A stretch of 33,312 nucleotides of DNA from Desulfobulbaceae bacterium (GCA_011391865.1 JAABPV010000086.1:37744-71055); one strand, 5' to 3'. Positions 24,417-32,922 are shown, counted from the stretch's first letter. The notes: generated by a model not told the origin, from the sequence alone. Numbers and translations are program-made.

Positions 24417-24594
24417 GATGGCAGTGGGTGAAAGTGGGCAGCAGGCTGCGGGTCAGTCGTCCGCCTGCTTTTTTAGCACGACTGAGGCCGCTCCGCAACG
24501 GGTATTCAATTGATTTTGCTCTGCGGGTTTGTTACAAAGAGCAGGTCCGCTGCCAAGGCGGCCTGCGCGTTCAACCAACCCGGCCCAGCATCCT

Positions 24595-25320
24595 GTGCAA
24601 GAACACCTCAAGAGCTTGACAGTTTTTCTCGCGGAGCTGCGCAAATCGCTCCGTTTCGCGGCAGTCAGCCTGTTTGCGCTGACTGCGGCGATCTTCTTCC
24701 TTTCCTCCGGCCTGATCGGGGTCTTTCAGGCGCATCTGCACGAGAAGCTGTACTTCTTCTCGGTGGCCGAACCCTTTCTCGCGCACATCAAGGCTGCCTT
24801 TTTCGGCGCGGTCTATTGCCTGATGCCGCTGTTCATGCACATCCTCTGGAAGGCCCTTGGCAAGCCCTTTGGCGTGACCGGCAGGAGGCTCTTCTGGTTC
24901 ACCGCCGCCACCTGCCTGCTCTTCTATCTCGGCAGCCTGTTCTGTGTTTTCGTCACCCTGCCCTACGGCGCGAGCTTCCTGCTCGGCTTTCAATCCGAGC
25001 ACCTGAAGCCCTTCATCGCTGTTGGCAGCTTTGTTAATTTTGTGACCGTGCTTGTGCTGGCTTTCGGGCTGATCTTCGAGCTGCCGGTCTTCATGGTCTT
25101 TTCCGCCCAGACCGGCGCACTGTCCCGCCGTTTTTACGAGAATAACCGCCGCTATGCCGTGCTGGCCATCGCTATTCTGGCGGCGATGCTGACTCCCACC
25201 CCGGACGTGGTCAACATGGCTCTGATGGGCGGGCCGCTTTATCTGCTCTATGAGGCCGGAATTTTAGTCATCCGCCTGCTGCGGATCGACGAGCAGAGGG
25301 CGGCGGCTAAAACTCTATGA
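24595..25320 (+). CDS. tatC: Sec-independent (Tat) translocase subunit TatC
   Basis: TatC is the signal-peptide receptor of the Tat pathway, which exports folded, often cofactor-bearing proteins across the inner membrane. The family N-terminus is seen as HLKSLTVFLAELRKSLRF, with the conserved Glu of LAELRK. Six hydrophobic helices follow (for example AAVSLFALTAAIFFL; AAFFGAVYCLMPLFMHIL; LVLAFGLIFELPVFMVF; VLAIAILAAMLTPTPDVVNM). The C-terminal TPTPDVVNMALMGGPLYLLYE block is typical. The frame extends upstream to a TTG at 24529, but that segment is not TatC-like. The GTG at 24595 gives a normal N-terminus (241 aa); a TTG at 24616 is also possible, and no start has a clear ribosome site. No tatA/B is nearby. 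The 3' end overlaps the convergent DUF523 gene by 14 bp. Confidence 0.92.
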   Translation: MQEHLKSLTVFLAELRKSLRFAAVSLFALTAAIFFLSSGLIGVFQAHLHEKLYFFSVAEPFLAHIKAAFFGAVYCLMPLFMHILWKALGKPFGVTGRRLFWFTAATCLLFYLGSLFCVFVTLPYGASFLLGFQSEHLKPFIAVGSFVNFVTVLVLAFGLIFELPVFMVFSAQTGALSRRFYENNRRYAVLAIAILAAMLTPTPDVVNMALMGGPLYLLYEAGILVIRLLRIDEQRAAAKTL

Positions 25321-25723
25321 TCTCGATGTCATGCGCGAGCAGCAAAGCGGCGGTCACGCCCGGCTGCGGTGTCAGGCCACAGGAAGGGCTGCGGGCCTTG
25401 AGCAGCACAATGCGGATGTCCTGCGCTTGCGCGATCTGCAAAACAGCCTCGGCTCCGGCGATGAACTGCTGCGTGACATCCGCGCCTTCTTTGGTGATAA
25501 CCGCTGCACAGCCCGCCAAAACTTCCGCGCCGCTGCCGACAAGATCAGCCGGAACGCGGGGCGTAGGCAGGCCGCCAAGCTGCTCCGGGCAGACGGGCAG
25601 CCAGAAAAATTGTTTCAGCAATTCCAAGCAGCGGCGGTCGGGCTTGCTCCGCCCGTCATAACGGGTGCAGAGACCGGTCAGGCAGGCACTGACGATGCAG
25701 CGTTCAAGTTTTGGCGCGGACAT
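25307..25723 (-). CDS. DUF523 family protein
   Basis: A 138-residue protein with the DUF523 pattern: CIVSACLTGLCTRYDGRSKP near the N-terminus, PVCPEQLGGLPTPRVPADLV, and LLKARSPSCGL towards the end. The conserved cysteines (for example in VSACLTG, VCPEQ and SPSCG) suggest metal or Fe-S binding, but the family function is not settled. It is transcribed towards tatC. The 105 bp to the ftsB-like start hold both divergent promoters; I see no strong boxes. Confidence 0.93.
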   Translation of the reverse strand: MSAPKLERCIVSACLTGLCTRYDGRSKPDRRCLELLKQFFWLPVCPEQLGGLPTPRVPADLVGSGAEVLAGCAAVITKEGADVTQQFIAGAEAVLQIAQAQDIRIVLLKARSPSCGLTPQPGVTAALLLAHDIEIIEF

Positions 25724-25828
25724 GGTATAGTTGGAAAAGGATGCGGCTGTGGCAATATAGCCGTTTTTTTGCAGATAATCCAGTGAAATTATTCGCTTGC
25801 CCGCAGAAAAGCGGCGGCGGGAGGCAGG

Positions 25829-26161
25829 GTGCGGCAGCGGAGGCAGGGCTTTAACAGGCGGGAAAAACGGGCGTTGGCGCGGCTGCCGCTGGCTGCGCTC
25901 GTTCTTGCCCTGCTTTTTCTTGCTTTCGCGCCGGGCCGCAGCCTACGCAGTTTGCGGCAGGTGCGCCAGCAAGCTGAGGCAGTGACTGAGGAAAACAAAA
26001 TTCTGCTGCGGGAGACCGTCCAGCTCAACGAAGAAATCCGGCTGCTCCAGCATGACGAGCGGCATTTAGAGAAGATTGCCAGAGAAAAATATGGGATGCT
26101 GAAAAAAAACGAAGAGGTGTATTACGTCTCTCCGCCGTCGCTGGAGGAAAAATCTCCTTGA
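25829..26161 (+). CDS. ftsB: FtsB/DivIC-type septum formation initiator
   Basis: A 110-residue single-pass membrane protein. After a basic N-terminus (RRQGFNRREKRALARL) comes one membrane helix (PLAALVLALLFLAFAPG, about residues 20-36), then a coiled coil (LRQVRQQAEAVTEENKILLR) and the family end REKYGMLKKNEEVYYV. FtsB joins FtsL and FtsQ at the division site and passes on the signal for septal wall synthesis. It could be any FtsB/DivIC/FtsL-type paralogue, so the symbol is by resemblance. The start is the GTG at 25829, five bases after GGGAGG. It is followed at 3 bp by the glycosylase-like gene. Confidence 0.85.
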   Translation: MRQRRQGFNRREKRALARLPLAALVLALLFLAFAPGRSLRSLRQVRQQAEAVTEENKILLRETVQLNEEIRLLQHDERHLEKIAREKYGMLKKNEEVYYVSPPSLEEKSP

Positions 26162-26164
26162 TCC

Positions 26165-26941
26165 ATGCCTGATCCTGCCGCCCTGCTCCAGCTACTCCGT
26201 CAGACCCGCAGCCTGCTGGCTGCTCATGCCGCCTTCGGCCTGAGCAGCTATCCTGCCGCGCCGGAACTGCGCCGTTTCGCAGATAGACGGACAGCGGCTC
26301 CTGCCCCCTCGCCCGCCCGACTGCCGCAGCAGCGGACGGTGCCTGCGGAGAAAAAGACCGAGCCAGTCCAGCCGCAGGCGGCGGTGCTCACTCTGAGCGA
26401 AATCGCCTGGCAGCTTGCTGACTGCCGCCGCTGCCCTGAAGCCGCTCCGCAGCCGGGGCTGGGCGGTGCCTCGCCACGGCTGATGGCAGTCAGCGACTGT
26501 TTTGTCGGCAGCGGACGCGGGCAAGGGCAGCTGTGGGGCGAGGAAGAAGACGCGCTGTTCTGGCGGATGATGGCCAAGATTGAGCTGGACCAAAATGCGG
26601 TATATGTCACCAATGCGGTGAAATGCGCCCAGCAGACCCTGCCGCTCGCGGACGGCTCTGTCCAGAGCTGCCTTTTCTGGCTGGAGCAGGAGCTGCTCAG
26701 CCTGCGCCCGGCCTTGCTCTGCGCGCTGGGCGAAACCGCCGCTTGGCTGCTGACCGGCAGAAAAGTTCCCCTGATGCGGCTGCGCGGCAGGCTCCATCCC
26801 TGCCGCCTGCCAGCCGCTCCGCAGGCGCAGGTGCTGGTCACCTATCACCCCCGCCTGCTCCTTCAGCAGCGTGATCTGCGGTGGATCGCCTTGGAAGATT
26901 TGCAGCTGCTCCAGCGGCGGATGGCTGCCGGGCCGGTCTGA
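26165..26941 (+). CDS. Uracil-DNA glycosylase-superfamily protein, degenerate active site
   Basis: The C-terminal 180 of 258 residues follow family 4 uracil-DNA glycosylases: four cysteines for the 4Fe-4S cluster (C87 and C90 in CRRC, C154 in TNAVKC, C169 in SVQSCLFW), then VTYHPRLLLQQRDLRWIALE with the HP motif. The expected GEAPG motif A is replaced by VSDCFVGSG, so uracil excision cannot be assumed. The N-terminal 75 residues are proline/alanine-rich linker sequence, as in many relatives where an unstructured extension precedes the domain. It is cotranscribed with the ftsB-like gene (3-bp gap). GGAGG is 16 bases upstream, so it probably relies on coupling. Convergent with manC, 7 bp away. 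Confidence 0.85.
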   Translation: MPDPAALLQLLRQTRSLLAAHAAFGLSSYPAAPELRRFADRRTAAPAPSPARLPQQRTVPAEKKTEPVQPQAAVLTLSEIAWQLADCRRCPEAAPQPGLGGASPRLMAVSDCFVGSGRGQGQLWGEEEDALFWRMMAKIELDQNAVYVTNAVKCAQQTLPLADGSVQSCLFWLEQELLSLRPALLCALGETAAWLLTGRKVPLMRLRGRLHPCRLPAAPQAQVLVTYHPRLLLQQRDLRWIALEDLQLLQRRMAAGPV

Positions 26942-26948
26942 TGCCGCC

Positions 26949-28355
26949 TCAGCTCTGCCGCCCATAGACATCGTCAAAGCGGACGATGTCATCCTCGCCG
27001 AGATAGCTGCCGATCTGGATTTCGATCAGCTCCAGCGGGATCACGCCGGGATTCTCCAGGCGGTGGACGGTGCCGAGCGGGATGTAGGTGGACTCGTCCT
27101 CGCGGAGCAGCAGGCTCTGGCCGCCGTTCTCGACTTTGGCCGTGCCTCGTACCACCACCCAGTGCTCGTGGCGGTGATGGTGCATCTGCGAAGAAAGCTG
27201 TGCGCCCGGCGATACGGTGATCCGCTTAATCTGAAAGCGGTCGTGCATTTCCAAGGTGGTGTAGCTGCCCCAAGGCCGGTGCACGGTTCGGTGGCTGCGG
27301 AACTCCGGGCGGCCTTTCTCCTTCAGCTTACTGACGATTTTCTTGATGTCCTGCGAGCGGCTGAGAGGCGCGATCAGCACTGCGTCCGCTGTCTCGATCA
27401 CCAATGTGTCGCGCAGGCCAACCGCCGCCACCAGCGTGTCCTCGGAGCGGATCAGGCAATTTTCCACGTCCTCCAACAGCACGTCGCCGCTGACCACATT
27501 GCCCCGCCCGTCTTTCACCGCCACCTCGTGCAGCGCGCTCCACGAGCCGATGTCGCTCCAGCCGAAATCCGCCTCCACCGCCGCTGCGCAGGCTGTTTTC
27601 TCCATCAGGGCGTAATCCACCGATTTGGCAGGCGACTGCTGCATGGCCGCCTCGTCAAAACGGAAAAAGGCACCGTCGCTGCGGCCTTTCTCCACCGCTG
27701 TTTCCATGCAGCGCAAAATCTCCGGGGCGTGCAGGCGGAACTCGGCCAGCAGCTTGTCCGCCGGAAAGGCGAACATGCCGCTGTTCCAGAGCCAGCCGCC
27801 TTCGGCAAGATACCGCTGCGCCGTGGCCAAGTCGGGTTTTTCGACAAAGGACTCCACTTTGCCGTCCGCTGCCCGGCGGATGTAGCCGTAGCCGGTTTCC
27901 GGGCGGTCAGGGACTATGCCGAAGGTGGTCAGCCAGCCCTGCTCCGCCTGCGCCTGCGCCTTGGCCACGGCGCGGACAAAATCGTCAGGCCGGGCGATGA
28001 GATGATCCGCAGGCAGCACCAGCAGGAGGAGGTCTTCCTGCGCCTGCTGGCGGGCGAAGAGGGCCGCGCCGCAGACCGCCGGGGCCGTGTCCTTGCCCAG
28101 CGGCTCCAGCAGCAGACGGCAGTCCGGGAAGAGCTTCAGCGCGTCAACCTGATTCTTGGTCAGAAAACGATGCTCCTCGCCAACCACGATAAGCGGCGGC
28201 AGCAGCCCCGGCAGCAGGCCGACCCGGATCAGGGTGGTTTGCAGCAGAGTCTGCTCTCCGGTCAGACAGAGAAGCTGCTTAGGATACAGCTCGCGGGAGA
28301 GCGGCCAAAGCCGGGTGCCGGTGCCGCCGGCTAAAATGACAGGCTGAATGCGCAT
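26949..28355 (-). CDS. manC: Mannose-1-phosphate guanylyltransferase / mannose-6-phosphate isomerase
   Basis: A bifunctional type II enzyme. The N-terminal domain makes GDP-mannose from mannose-1-phosphate and GTP: ILAGGTGTRLWPLSRELYPK binds nucleotide, LPADHLI holds the metal-binding Asp, and FVEKPDL is the sugar site. The C-terminal cupin is the isomerase, with RPWGSYTTLEM and the metal-binding histidines of QLSSQMHHHRHEHWVVV, then RGTAKV. The length of 468 is standard. GDP-mannose feeds O-antigen, exopolysaccharide or fucose pathways; no such genes adjoin it. Its 5' side abuts the terminator of the cysteine-rich protein gene. Confidence 0.96.
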   Translation of the reverse strand: MRIQPVILAGGTGTRLWPLSRELYPKQLLCLTGEQTLLQTTLIRVGLLPGLLPPLIVVGEEHRFLTKNQVDALKLFPDCRLLLEPLGKDTAPAVCGAALFARQQAQEDLLLLVLPADHLIARPDDFVRAVAKAQAQAEQGWLTTFGIVPDRPETGYGYIRRAADGKVESFVEKPDLATAQRYLAEGGWLWNSGMFAFPADKLLAEFRLHAPEILRCMETAVEKGRSDGAFFRFDEAAMQQSPAKSVDYALMEKTACAAAVEADFGWSDIGSWSALHEVAVKDGRGNVVSGDVLLEDVENCLIRSEDTLVAAVGLRDTLVIETADAVLIAPLSRSQDIKKIVSKLKEKGRPEFRSHRTVHRPWGSYTTLEMHDRFQIKRITVSPGAQLSSQMHHHRHEHWVVVRGTAKVENGGQSLLLREDESTYIPLGTVHRLENPGVIPLELIEIQIGSYLGEDDIVRFDDVYGRQS

Positions 28356-28391
28356 GATCTGACTGATTCCATATAAAAAAGGAAAGAAAAA

Positions 28392-28414
28392 AGGGGACGC
28401 TCGGCGCGTCCCCT
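28392..28414 (-). terminator. Rho-independent terminator of the cysteine-rich protein gene
   Basis: AGGGGACGC (28392-28400) and GCGTCCCCT (28406-28414) form a perfect 9-bp stem with a TCGGC loop. On the minus strand it is followed by TTTTTTCTTTCCTTTTTT. It stands about 40 bp after the stop of the gene at 28456-29805 and just before manC. Confidence 0.85.
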
Positions 28415-28455
28415 CTGATCCGGCTCAGACGGGGCCGGACTGCCATACGCTGATC

Positions 28456-29805
28456 TTACTGATAAATGCCAAGAGCCTCAAGGGTTTCTTTGGTCATTGA
28501 TCCGCCGACCGCCAGCCCTTTGGCTTCTTGGAATTTCCAAATGGCCTGCTTGGTCTTGTCATGCAGGATGCCGTCCGCCGGACCTGCGTCATAGCCCGCC
28601 TGAATCAGGACATTCTGCACTTTACCGATCAGGCTGGAATGGCCCTTGCCGTCATCTTGGCAGATCGCCTCTTGCCGCCAGACCAGCACCGGCCTGCACG
28701 CCTGCACTTTCTGCGAGACGCAGTCATAAACCGGAGCACCGGGCTGGCAGGTCTTGTCATACAGGGGCACTTGGGCCGTGACCATGCCGTTTCTGCCCGG
28801 AACCGGAAACTGCACCGGCTTGCCGGACTCACAGGCACTCTCCATCACAGCAACTTTTTTATAAACAGGAGGCTTAGTCATCACTGTGATCTCCTCGACA
28901 GTGCAGCTCGTCTCAGGCGGCGGCAGCTGCGGCGGGATGCCGATTTCAACATTGTAGGGAACCACCACCGGCGGCATGGTCTGTTCGGTGAAACGGCAGC
29001 CCTTGTCCGCGCAGGCCAAGCCTCGGATTTTTCTTGTCAGCGGCCCTTTGGTCTCGCTGCACACGGCAGAGCAGTCGGTCATGCCGGAGCCGTTGGGCGG
29101 ACAAGGCGTGGCTTTGCGGTAGAGATGCTCCCAAGGCGACTGCGCCTGCACGGTGATCTCCGTCGAAGTCATGCTTCCGGGCACGCCGGTCGGCTTGGCG
29201 TAAGGGAAAGACAGGTGATGCTGCTGAGTTCTGTAGGTGGGCAGCAGCACTTTTTCAGGATGCGGCACGCATTTTTTGATCCGCAGCTTGCCGTACTCGG
29301 CCTCAGCGACTTTCACATACTGCTCGCCTGCCTTTTTTTGCTTGTCGCAGTCCGCCGCAGGAATTTTGTAGCCGTAGGAAGGCTTGCGCAGCTCAACTTC
29401 TTTGGAGACTGTCTTGGAGCCGCCTTGGCGGACAACCGGGGTCGGGCAAGGCTGGCAGGTCTGCACCGGCTTGGTCACTGTTCTGAATTTGGCGGAAATG
29501 ATGCACTGAGACCAGCACTCGCCGGGCTTGATAGGCGGCGAGCATTTGCCGTCCGGGCAGTCGGGCTGCGGACAGACCGGCGGTGGCGTGTTGCGGCATT
29601 CCCCGTTCGGCCCTGGAGGATTCTGCGGCTGACAGTGACTGCCGTCGGGCTTTTTCTGCTGCTCCTGTGCGCCGATGACGTATTGTTCATCCTCAATAAT
29701 GACAGGTTCTTCTCCAGTGAAAGTTTCCTGCGCCGCAGCAAGGCTCAAGTCCAAGCCCAGCAGGGCAAAGATCATCGCTCCAGCAGTCAAATTCCTCTTT
29801 CTCAT
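28456..29805 (-). CDS. Secreted cysteine-rich protein with C-terminal peptidoglycan-binding domain
   Basis: A 449-residue exported protein. RBS AGGAGG six bases before the ATG at 29805 and a Sec signal peptide (MRKRNLTAGAMIFALLGLDL, then SLAAAQ) fix the start, although the frame is open 65 codons further upstream. The mature protein has 22 cysteines, mostly in C-x2-C to C-x5-C pairs inside proline-rich segments (VCPQPDCPDGKC; ECWSQC; TCQPCPTP; LACADKGC). The C-terminus, SSLIGKVQNVLIQAGYDAG then PADGILHDKTKQAIWKFQEA, is a PG_binding_1 domain that would anchor it to the cell wall. It is likely a disulfide-crosslinked cell-wall or surface structural protein; a specific structure is not known. 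It is flanked by its own terminator and an upstream region of 138 bp before the convergent-side 98-aa gene. Confidence 0.8.
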   Translation of the reverse strand: MRKRNLTAGAMIFALLGLDLSLAAAQETFTGEEPVIIEDEQYVIGAQEQQKKPDGSHCQPQNPPGPNGECRNTPPPVCPQPDCPDGKCSPPIKPGECWSQCIISAKFRTVTKPVQTCQPCPTPVVRQGGSKTVSKEVELRKPSYGYKIPAADCDKQKKAGEQYVKVAEAEYGKLRIKKCVPHPEKVLLPTYRTQQHHLSFPYAKPTGVPGSMTSTEITVQAQSPWEHLYRKATPCPPNGSGMTDCSAVCSETKGPLTRKIRGLACADKGCRFTEQTMPPVVVPYNVEIGIPPQLPPPETSCTVEEITVMTKPPVYKKVAVMESACESGKPVQFPVPGRNGMVTAQVPLYDKTCQPGAPVYDCVSQKVQACRPVLVWRQEAICQDDGKGHSSLIGKVQNVLIQAGYDAGPADGILHDKTKQAIWKFQEAKGLAVGGSMTKETLEALGIYQ

Positions 29806-30138
29806 GCGTTCCTCCTGTTTTTTATGCAATAATGTTACTGAAGCGGCATCATGCCGCTTCCGGGAAGCCTGAGTAAAAAAGTCTTCCAGCCGCTTCCCAA
29901 GTTTCTGTTTCCGCGCCAACTGGGCGTTGCGCAGATATTTTTTAGCGCAACAATGTGGTGCGCCCATCTTGTTTGTAATAAATATTGACCTGAAATACAA
30001 CTTTTTTTATAATTAAATGTTCAAATAATTCCGCCGCCGTCCACGCGGAACTGGCAATGTTTTTATTGCGCTGATTCAATTCATTATTTTCGCTCGCCCT
30101 CAGCATCTCCTCCAACCTTTGCCAAAAACCCCTCTTCC

Positions 30139-30435
30139 ATGCAATGCAAACAGCTGCTCCGTCTGGTGAAAGAATGGCACACGCACGTCAAGCAGGAAAC
30201 CATGGCTCCGGGCCGCATGATGCAGTTTGTGGACAGCCATGTCAAAGAATGCCCTGTCTGCCGTGAAGACAGCCTTCTGCCGCGCGAAATTGAACAAATC
30301 AGGGAGCATGTCATGCCGGATCTGAAAAATAAAGGCTCCCGCGCCAACGAAGACCTCTTCACCCCCGACATCTTTCCGGCAGATGAGCCGGACAACGACC
30401 CGCCGGACGACGCGGCGGCGGACGGCCTGTTCTGA
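30139..30435 (+). CDS. Small protein with HC2-type zinc motif, 98 aa
   Basis: Not recognised by name. VDSHVKECPVCRED holds H34-x3-C38-x2-C41, the pattern of zinc-binding anti-sigma-type (zf-HC2) domains, preceded by a helix (CKQLLRLVKEWHTHVKQE) as in that fold. The second half is acidic and disordered (DEPDNDPPDDAAADG). No sigma factor gene is near and there is no membrane helix, so an anti-sigma role is only a structural analogy. The ATG lacks an evident ribosome site. A hairpin closes it at 30456-30500, before resB. The 138 bp upstream hold no gene. Confidence 0.6.
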   Translation: MQCKQLLRLVKEWHTHVKQETMAPGRMMQFVDSHVKECPVCREDSLLPREIEQIREHVMPDLKNKGSRANEDLFTPDIFPADEPDNDPPDDAAADGLF

Positions 30436-30455
30436 CCGCCCTTTCCGCCCCGCCC

Positions 30456-30500
30456 AGCATGGGCCGAAAAAACTGTTTGACAGTTTTTCCGGCCCATGCT
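30456..30500. repeat. Imperfect 45-bp inverted repeat, kin of the 5957 palindrome
   Basis: AGCATGGGCCGAAAAAACTG (30456-30475) pairs with CAGTTTTTCCGGCCCATGCT (30481-30500) with one A-C mismatch and a TTTGA loop. The outer part is the same GCATGGGC(C)GAAAAA arm as at 5957-5984. It lies 20 bp after the 98-aa gene, where it may end transcription, although no long U-run follows. Confidence 0.75.
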
Positions 30501-30565
30501 TGAATAATCCGAGCCTGTGCTTGCCTGCTTTTTTCATCTCATTTTCACCCTGCTGTTCTTAACTC

Positions 30566-31966
30566 ATGGCTGCTAAAGCAAAAAATTCGGTCTGGGCTTT
30601 TCTCGCCTCAGTGCAGCTAGCCCTGATCCTCATCGGCCTGCTTGCCTCCACCTCGATCATCGGCACGGTCGTGCAGCAAAACAAACCGCCAGAGCATTAC
30701 GTTGAAACTTGGGGCAAAACCGGCGCGGCGGTGATCGATGCGCTGCATCTTGACAACATGTACAATTCGGTCTGGTTTCTGCTTATGCTGGGCGCGTTCA
30801 GCCTGAACCTGACTGTATGCAGCATCGACCGGCTGCCAGGCGTGATCCGTCAGGTGCGCAAAGACAATCTGGATAACAGCCCGGAGCAGCTGCTGAAGAT
30901 GAAACTGCGGCATCACGCCCAAGTCGGCGGCTCTGTGGAGGATGCGGCGGAGCAGGCCGCAGGCTGGCTTGGCGACAAAGGCTGGAAGACCTCGCGCCGC
31001 AGCAGCGAGGACGGCAGCATTCTCCTCTTCGCCCAAAAAGGCGCATGGGCCCGCTACGGTGTTTATGTGGTTCACATATCTATCCTGATCATCCTGCTCG
31101 GCGCGGTGATCGGCTCGCCGACCGTGGCCAAAAAAATCCTCAAAAATGAGCAATTCGCCTTCAAAGGCGGGGTGATGCTGCCGCAGACCCGCGCCACCAA
31201 CCGGATCTTCTCCCATGTCGACGAGAGCGAAATTTCGCTCGGCTTTACTGTCCGCTGTGATTTCTTTGACATGCATTTTTATGACAACGGGATGCCGAAG
31301 GACTATCTTTCCGGCCTGACAGTTCTTGAAGATGGCAAAGAGGTGCTGACAACCGTCATTAAAGTCAACAAGCCGCTGACCTACAAAGGCGTGACCTTTT
31401 ATCAATCGAGCTACAACGACATGCATAGCCCGATCATTCACCTGACCAATGCCGCGACCGGCAAAAAAATGGCCTTCCCGGTCCATCCGCAGCAGTACGA
31501 CAAGACGCACAGCTGGCAGGAGGAAGGCGGCGGTCAAGGAATGCTGCGCATTCAGGCGGCGGAAAGCATTCCCTTGCCGGATGGTAAAGGATCGACTACG
31601 CAAATGCAAATTTGGATGATGGACGCGCAAGGGCCACCCTCAATGTTTAGTATATTTTACAATCAGCCGGTGATCATCGAACGGCCCGGCGCAAAATATG
31701 AGCTGAGCATCGGCCCGCATTACGCCACCGGCCTGCAAGTTGCCAAGGACCCCGGAGTCTGGTGGGTCTACAGCGGCTGCGCCCTGATGCTGATCGGCCT
31801 CTACGCCGCCTTTTTCATGTCGCATCGGAAGATGTGGGTGCTGATCCGCCGCGAGGAGGACGGGCAGACGGAAGCGGTCTTCGCCGGAACCGCCAATAAA
31901 AACAGCGCGGGCTTCGCCGAAACGTTCTCCGCGCTTGCTGAAAATTTTGGCAGAAAAAGCAACTGA
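30566..31966 (+). CDS. resB: Cytochrome c biogenesis protein ResB (Ccs1)
   Basis: ResB works with CcsA/ResC in System II to carry heme across the membrane and attach it to CxxCH motifs of apocytochromes. The 466-residue protein has the family layout: first helix LASVQLALILIGLLASTSII then GTVVQQN, second helix SVWFLLMLGAFSLNLTVCSI, third VVHISILIILLGAVIG, a large periplasmic domain with VKVNKPLTYKGVTFYQSSYN-like family sequence, and a last helix VYSGCALMLIGLYAAFFMS. RPG- and TYKG-type blocks are typical. The ccsB start lies 43 bp after its stop. Confidence 0.95.
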   Translation: MAAKAKNSVWAFLASVQLALILIGLLASTSIIGTVVQQNKPPEHYVETWGKTGAAVIDALHLDNMYNSVWFLLMLGAFSLNLTVCSIDRLPGVIRQVRKDNLDNSPEQLLKMKLRHHAQVGGSVEDAAEQAAGWLGDKGWKTSRRSSEDGSILLFAQKGAWARYGVYVVHISILIILLGAVIGSPTVAKKILKNEQFAFKGGVMLPQTRATNRIFSHVDESEISLGFTVRCDFFDMHFYDNGMPKDYLSGLTVLEDGKEVLTTVIKVNKPLTYKGVTFYQSSYNDMHSPIIHLTNAATGKKMAFPVHPQQYDKTHSWQEEGGGQGMLRIQAAESIPLPDGKGSTTQMQIWMMDAQGPPSMFSIFYNQPVIIERPGAKYELSIGPHYATGLQVAKDPGVWWVYSGCALMLIGLYAAFFMSHRKMWVLIRREEDGQTEAVFAGTANKNSAGFAETFSALAENFGRKSN

Positions 31967-32009
31967 ACGTCCAGCGCAACGACCAGAACTCATTCACAGA
32001 CAATCCGCC

Positions 32010-32861
32010 ATGATCACCAGCTCTCAGCTTTTCGGCATCACGACACTGGCCTACCTGCTCTCGTCCGCCTTCTACATTGGCCTGTTAGTTTTCCGGCAGC
32101 GCAAGGCGGGTCAGATCGGCCTCGCGCTGGCCCTGTTCGGCATTCTCGCACAGACCGTCGGCCTTGGCCTGCGCTGGCGCGAGTCCTATCAGCTCGGCAT
32201 CGGCCATGCGCCGCTGACCAATATGTACGAATCGCTGCTTTTTTTCGCTTGGTGCACGGCGATCATCTATGTTCTGCTGGAGATCAAATTCAAGCATCCG
32301 GTGATCGGTTCTTTCGCCATGCCGATTCCTTTTATCACCTTGGCCTACACATCAGTGGACAAGGGCCTGAGCAAGGATATCAGCCCGCTGGTGCCCGCCT
32401 TGCAGTCCAACTGGCTGATCGCCCACGTCATAACCTGCTTCATAGGCTACGCGGCCTTTGCCGTGGCCGCCGGTCTGGGCATCATGTATCTGATCAAGCA
32501 TTTTTCCCAAAGCGGCGGCTCTTCCGACAGCAGCAGCGGCATCCTGCCGGAGCTGCGGACCTTGGATGACCTGATCCATAAAACCATCATCTTCGGCTTC
32601 ATGTGGCTGAGCGCGGGCATCATCACCGGCGCAGTCTGGGCTAACGAGGCGTGGGGCACCTACTGGAGCTGGGATCCAAAAGAGACGTGGTCTATCATCA
32701 CTTGGTTTGTCTACGCCCTGACCCTTCATGCCCGTTTCACGCGGGGCTGGAACGGCGCGCGCATCGCTTGGCTGGCACTGCTTGGTTTTGTTTCCGTGTT
32801 TTTCACCTATTTCGGAGTCAACTACTGGCTTTCAGGGCTGCACAGCTACGGATCCAACTGA
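32010..32861 (+). CDS. ccsB: Cytochrome c biogenesis protein CcsB/ResC (heme-handling)
   Basis: The partner of ResB. The 283-residue integral membrane protein holds the tryptophan-rich heme-handling (WWD) segment as WGTYWSWDPKETWSIITWFV near the C-terminus, with conserved flanking histidines in helices such as NWLIAHVITCFIGYAAFAV. Early helices are LAYLLSSAFYIGLLVF and IGLALALFGILAQTVGLGL. The ATG at 32010 (MITSSQLFG) starts the family N-terminus; the frame is open 25 codons upstream, overlapping resB. The two genes form an operon. It is named ccsA in some systems. Confidence 0.94.
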   Translation: MITSSQLFGITTLAYLLSSAFYIGLLVFRQRKAGQIGLALALFGILAQTVGLGLRWRESYQLGIGHAPLTNMYESLLFFAWCTAIIYVLLEIKFKHPVIGSFAMPIPFITLAYTSVDKGLSKDISPLVPALQSNWLIAHVITCFIGYAAFAVAAGLGIMYLIKHFSQSGGSSDSSSGILPELRTLDDLIHKTIIFGFMWLSAGIITGAVWANEAWGTYWSWDPKETWSIITWFVYALTLHARFTRGWNGARIAWLALLGFVSVFFTYFGVNYWLSGLHSYGSN

Positions 32862-32893
32862 CCTGCTCTCTGAAAAACAACCGCTTTCCCTGC

Positions 32894-32922
32894 TTGACAG
32901 AATTCTTTTGCCAAGTCAATGT
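32894..32922 (+). promoter_or_regulatory. Possible promoter of the cytochrome gene
   Basis: TTGACA at 32894-32899 matches a sigma-70 -35 box, and AATGTG/CAATGT lies 17-18 bp on as a poor -10. It falls in the 114-bp gap before the cytochrome gene. Only the -35 element is good. Confidence 0.3.

Noticed and set aside
24441-24474. Hairpin GCAGGC...GCCTGC followed by T6 on the plus strand
   Set aside because: It lies upstream of tatC and antisense to the start region of serS, with no plus-strand transcript known to end there; the stem is short and bulged.
26871-28334. 487-codon plus-strand open frame opposite manC
   Set aside because: A low-complexity shadow; manC on the minus strand is clearly real.
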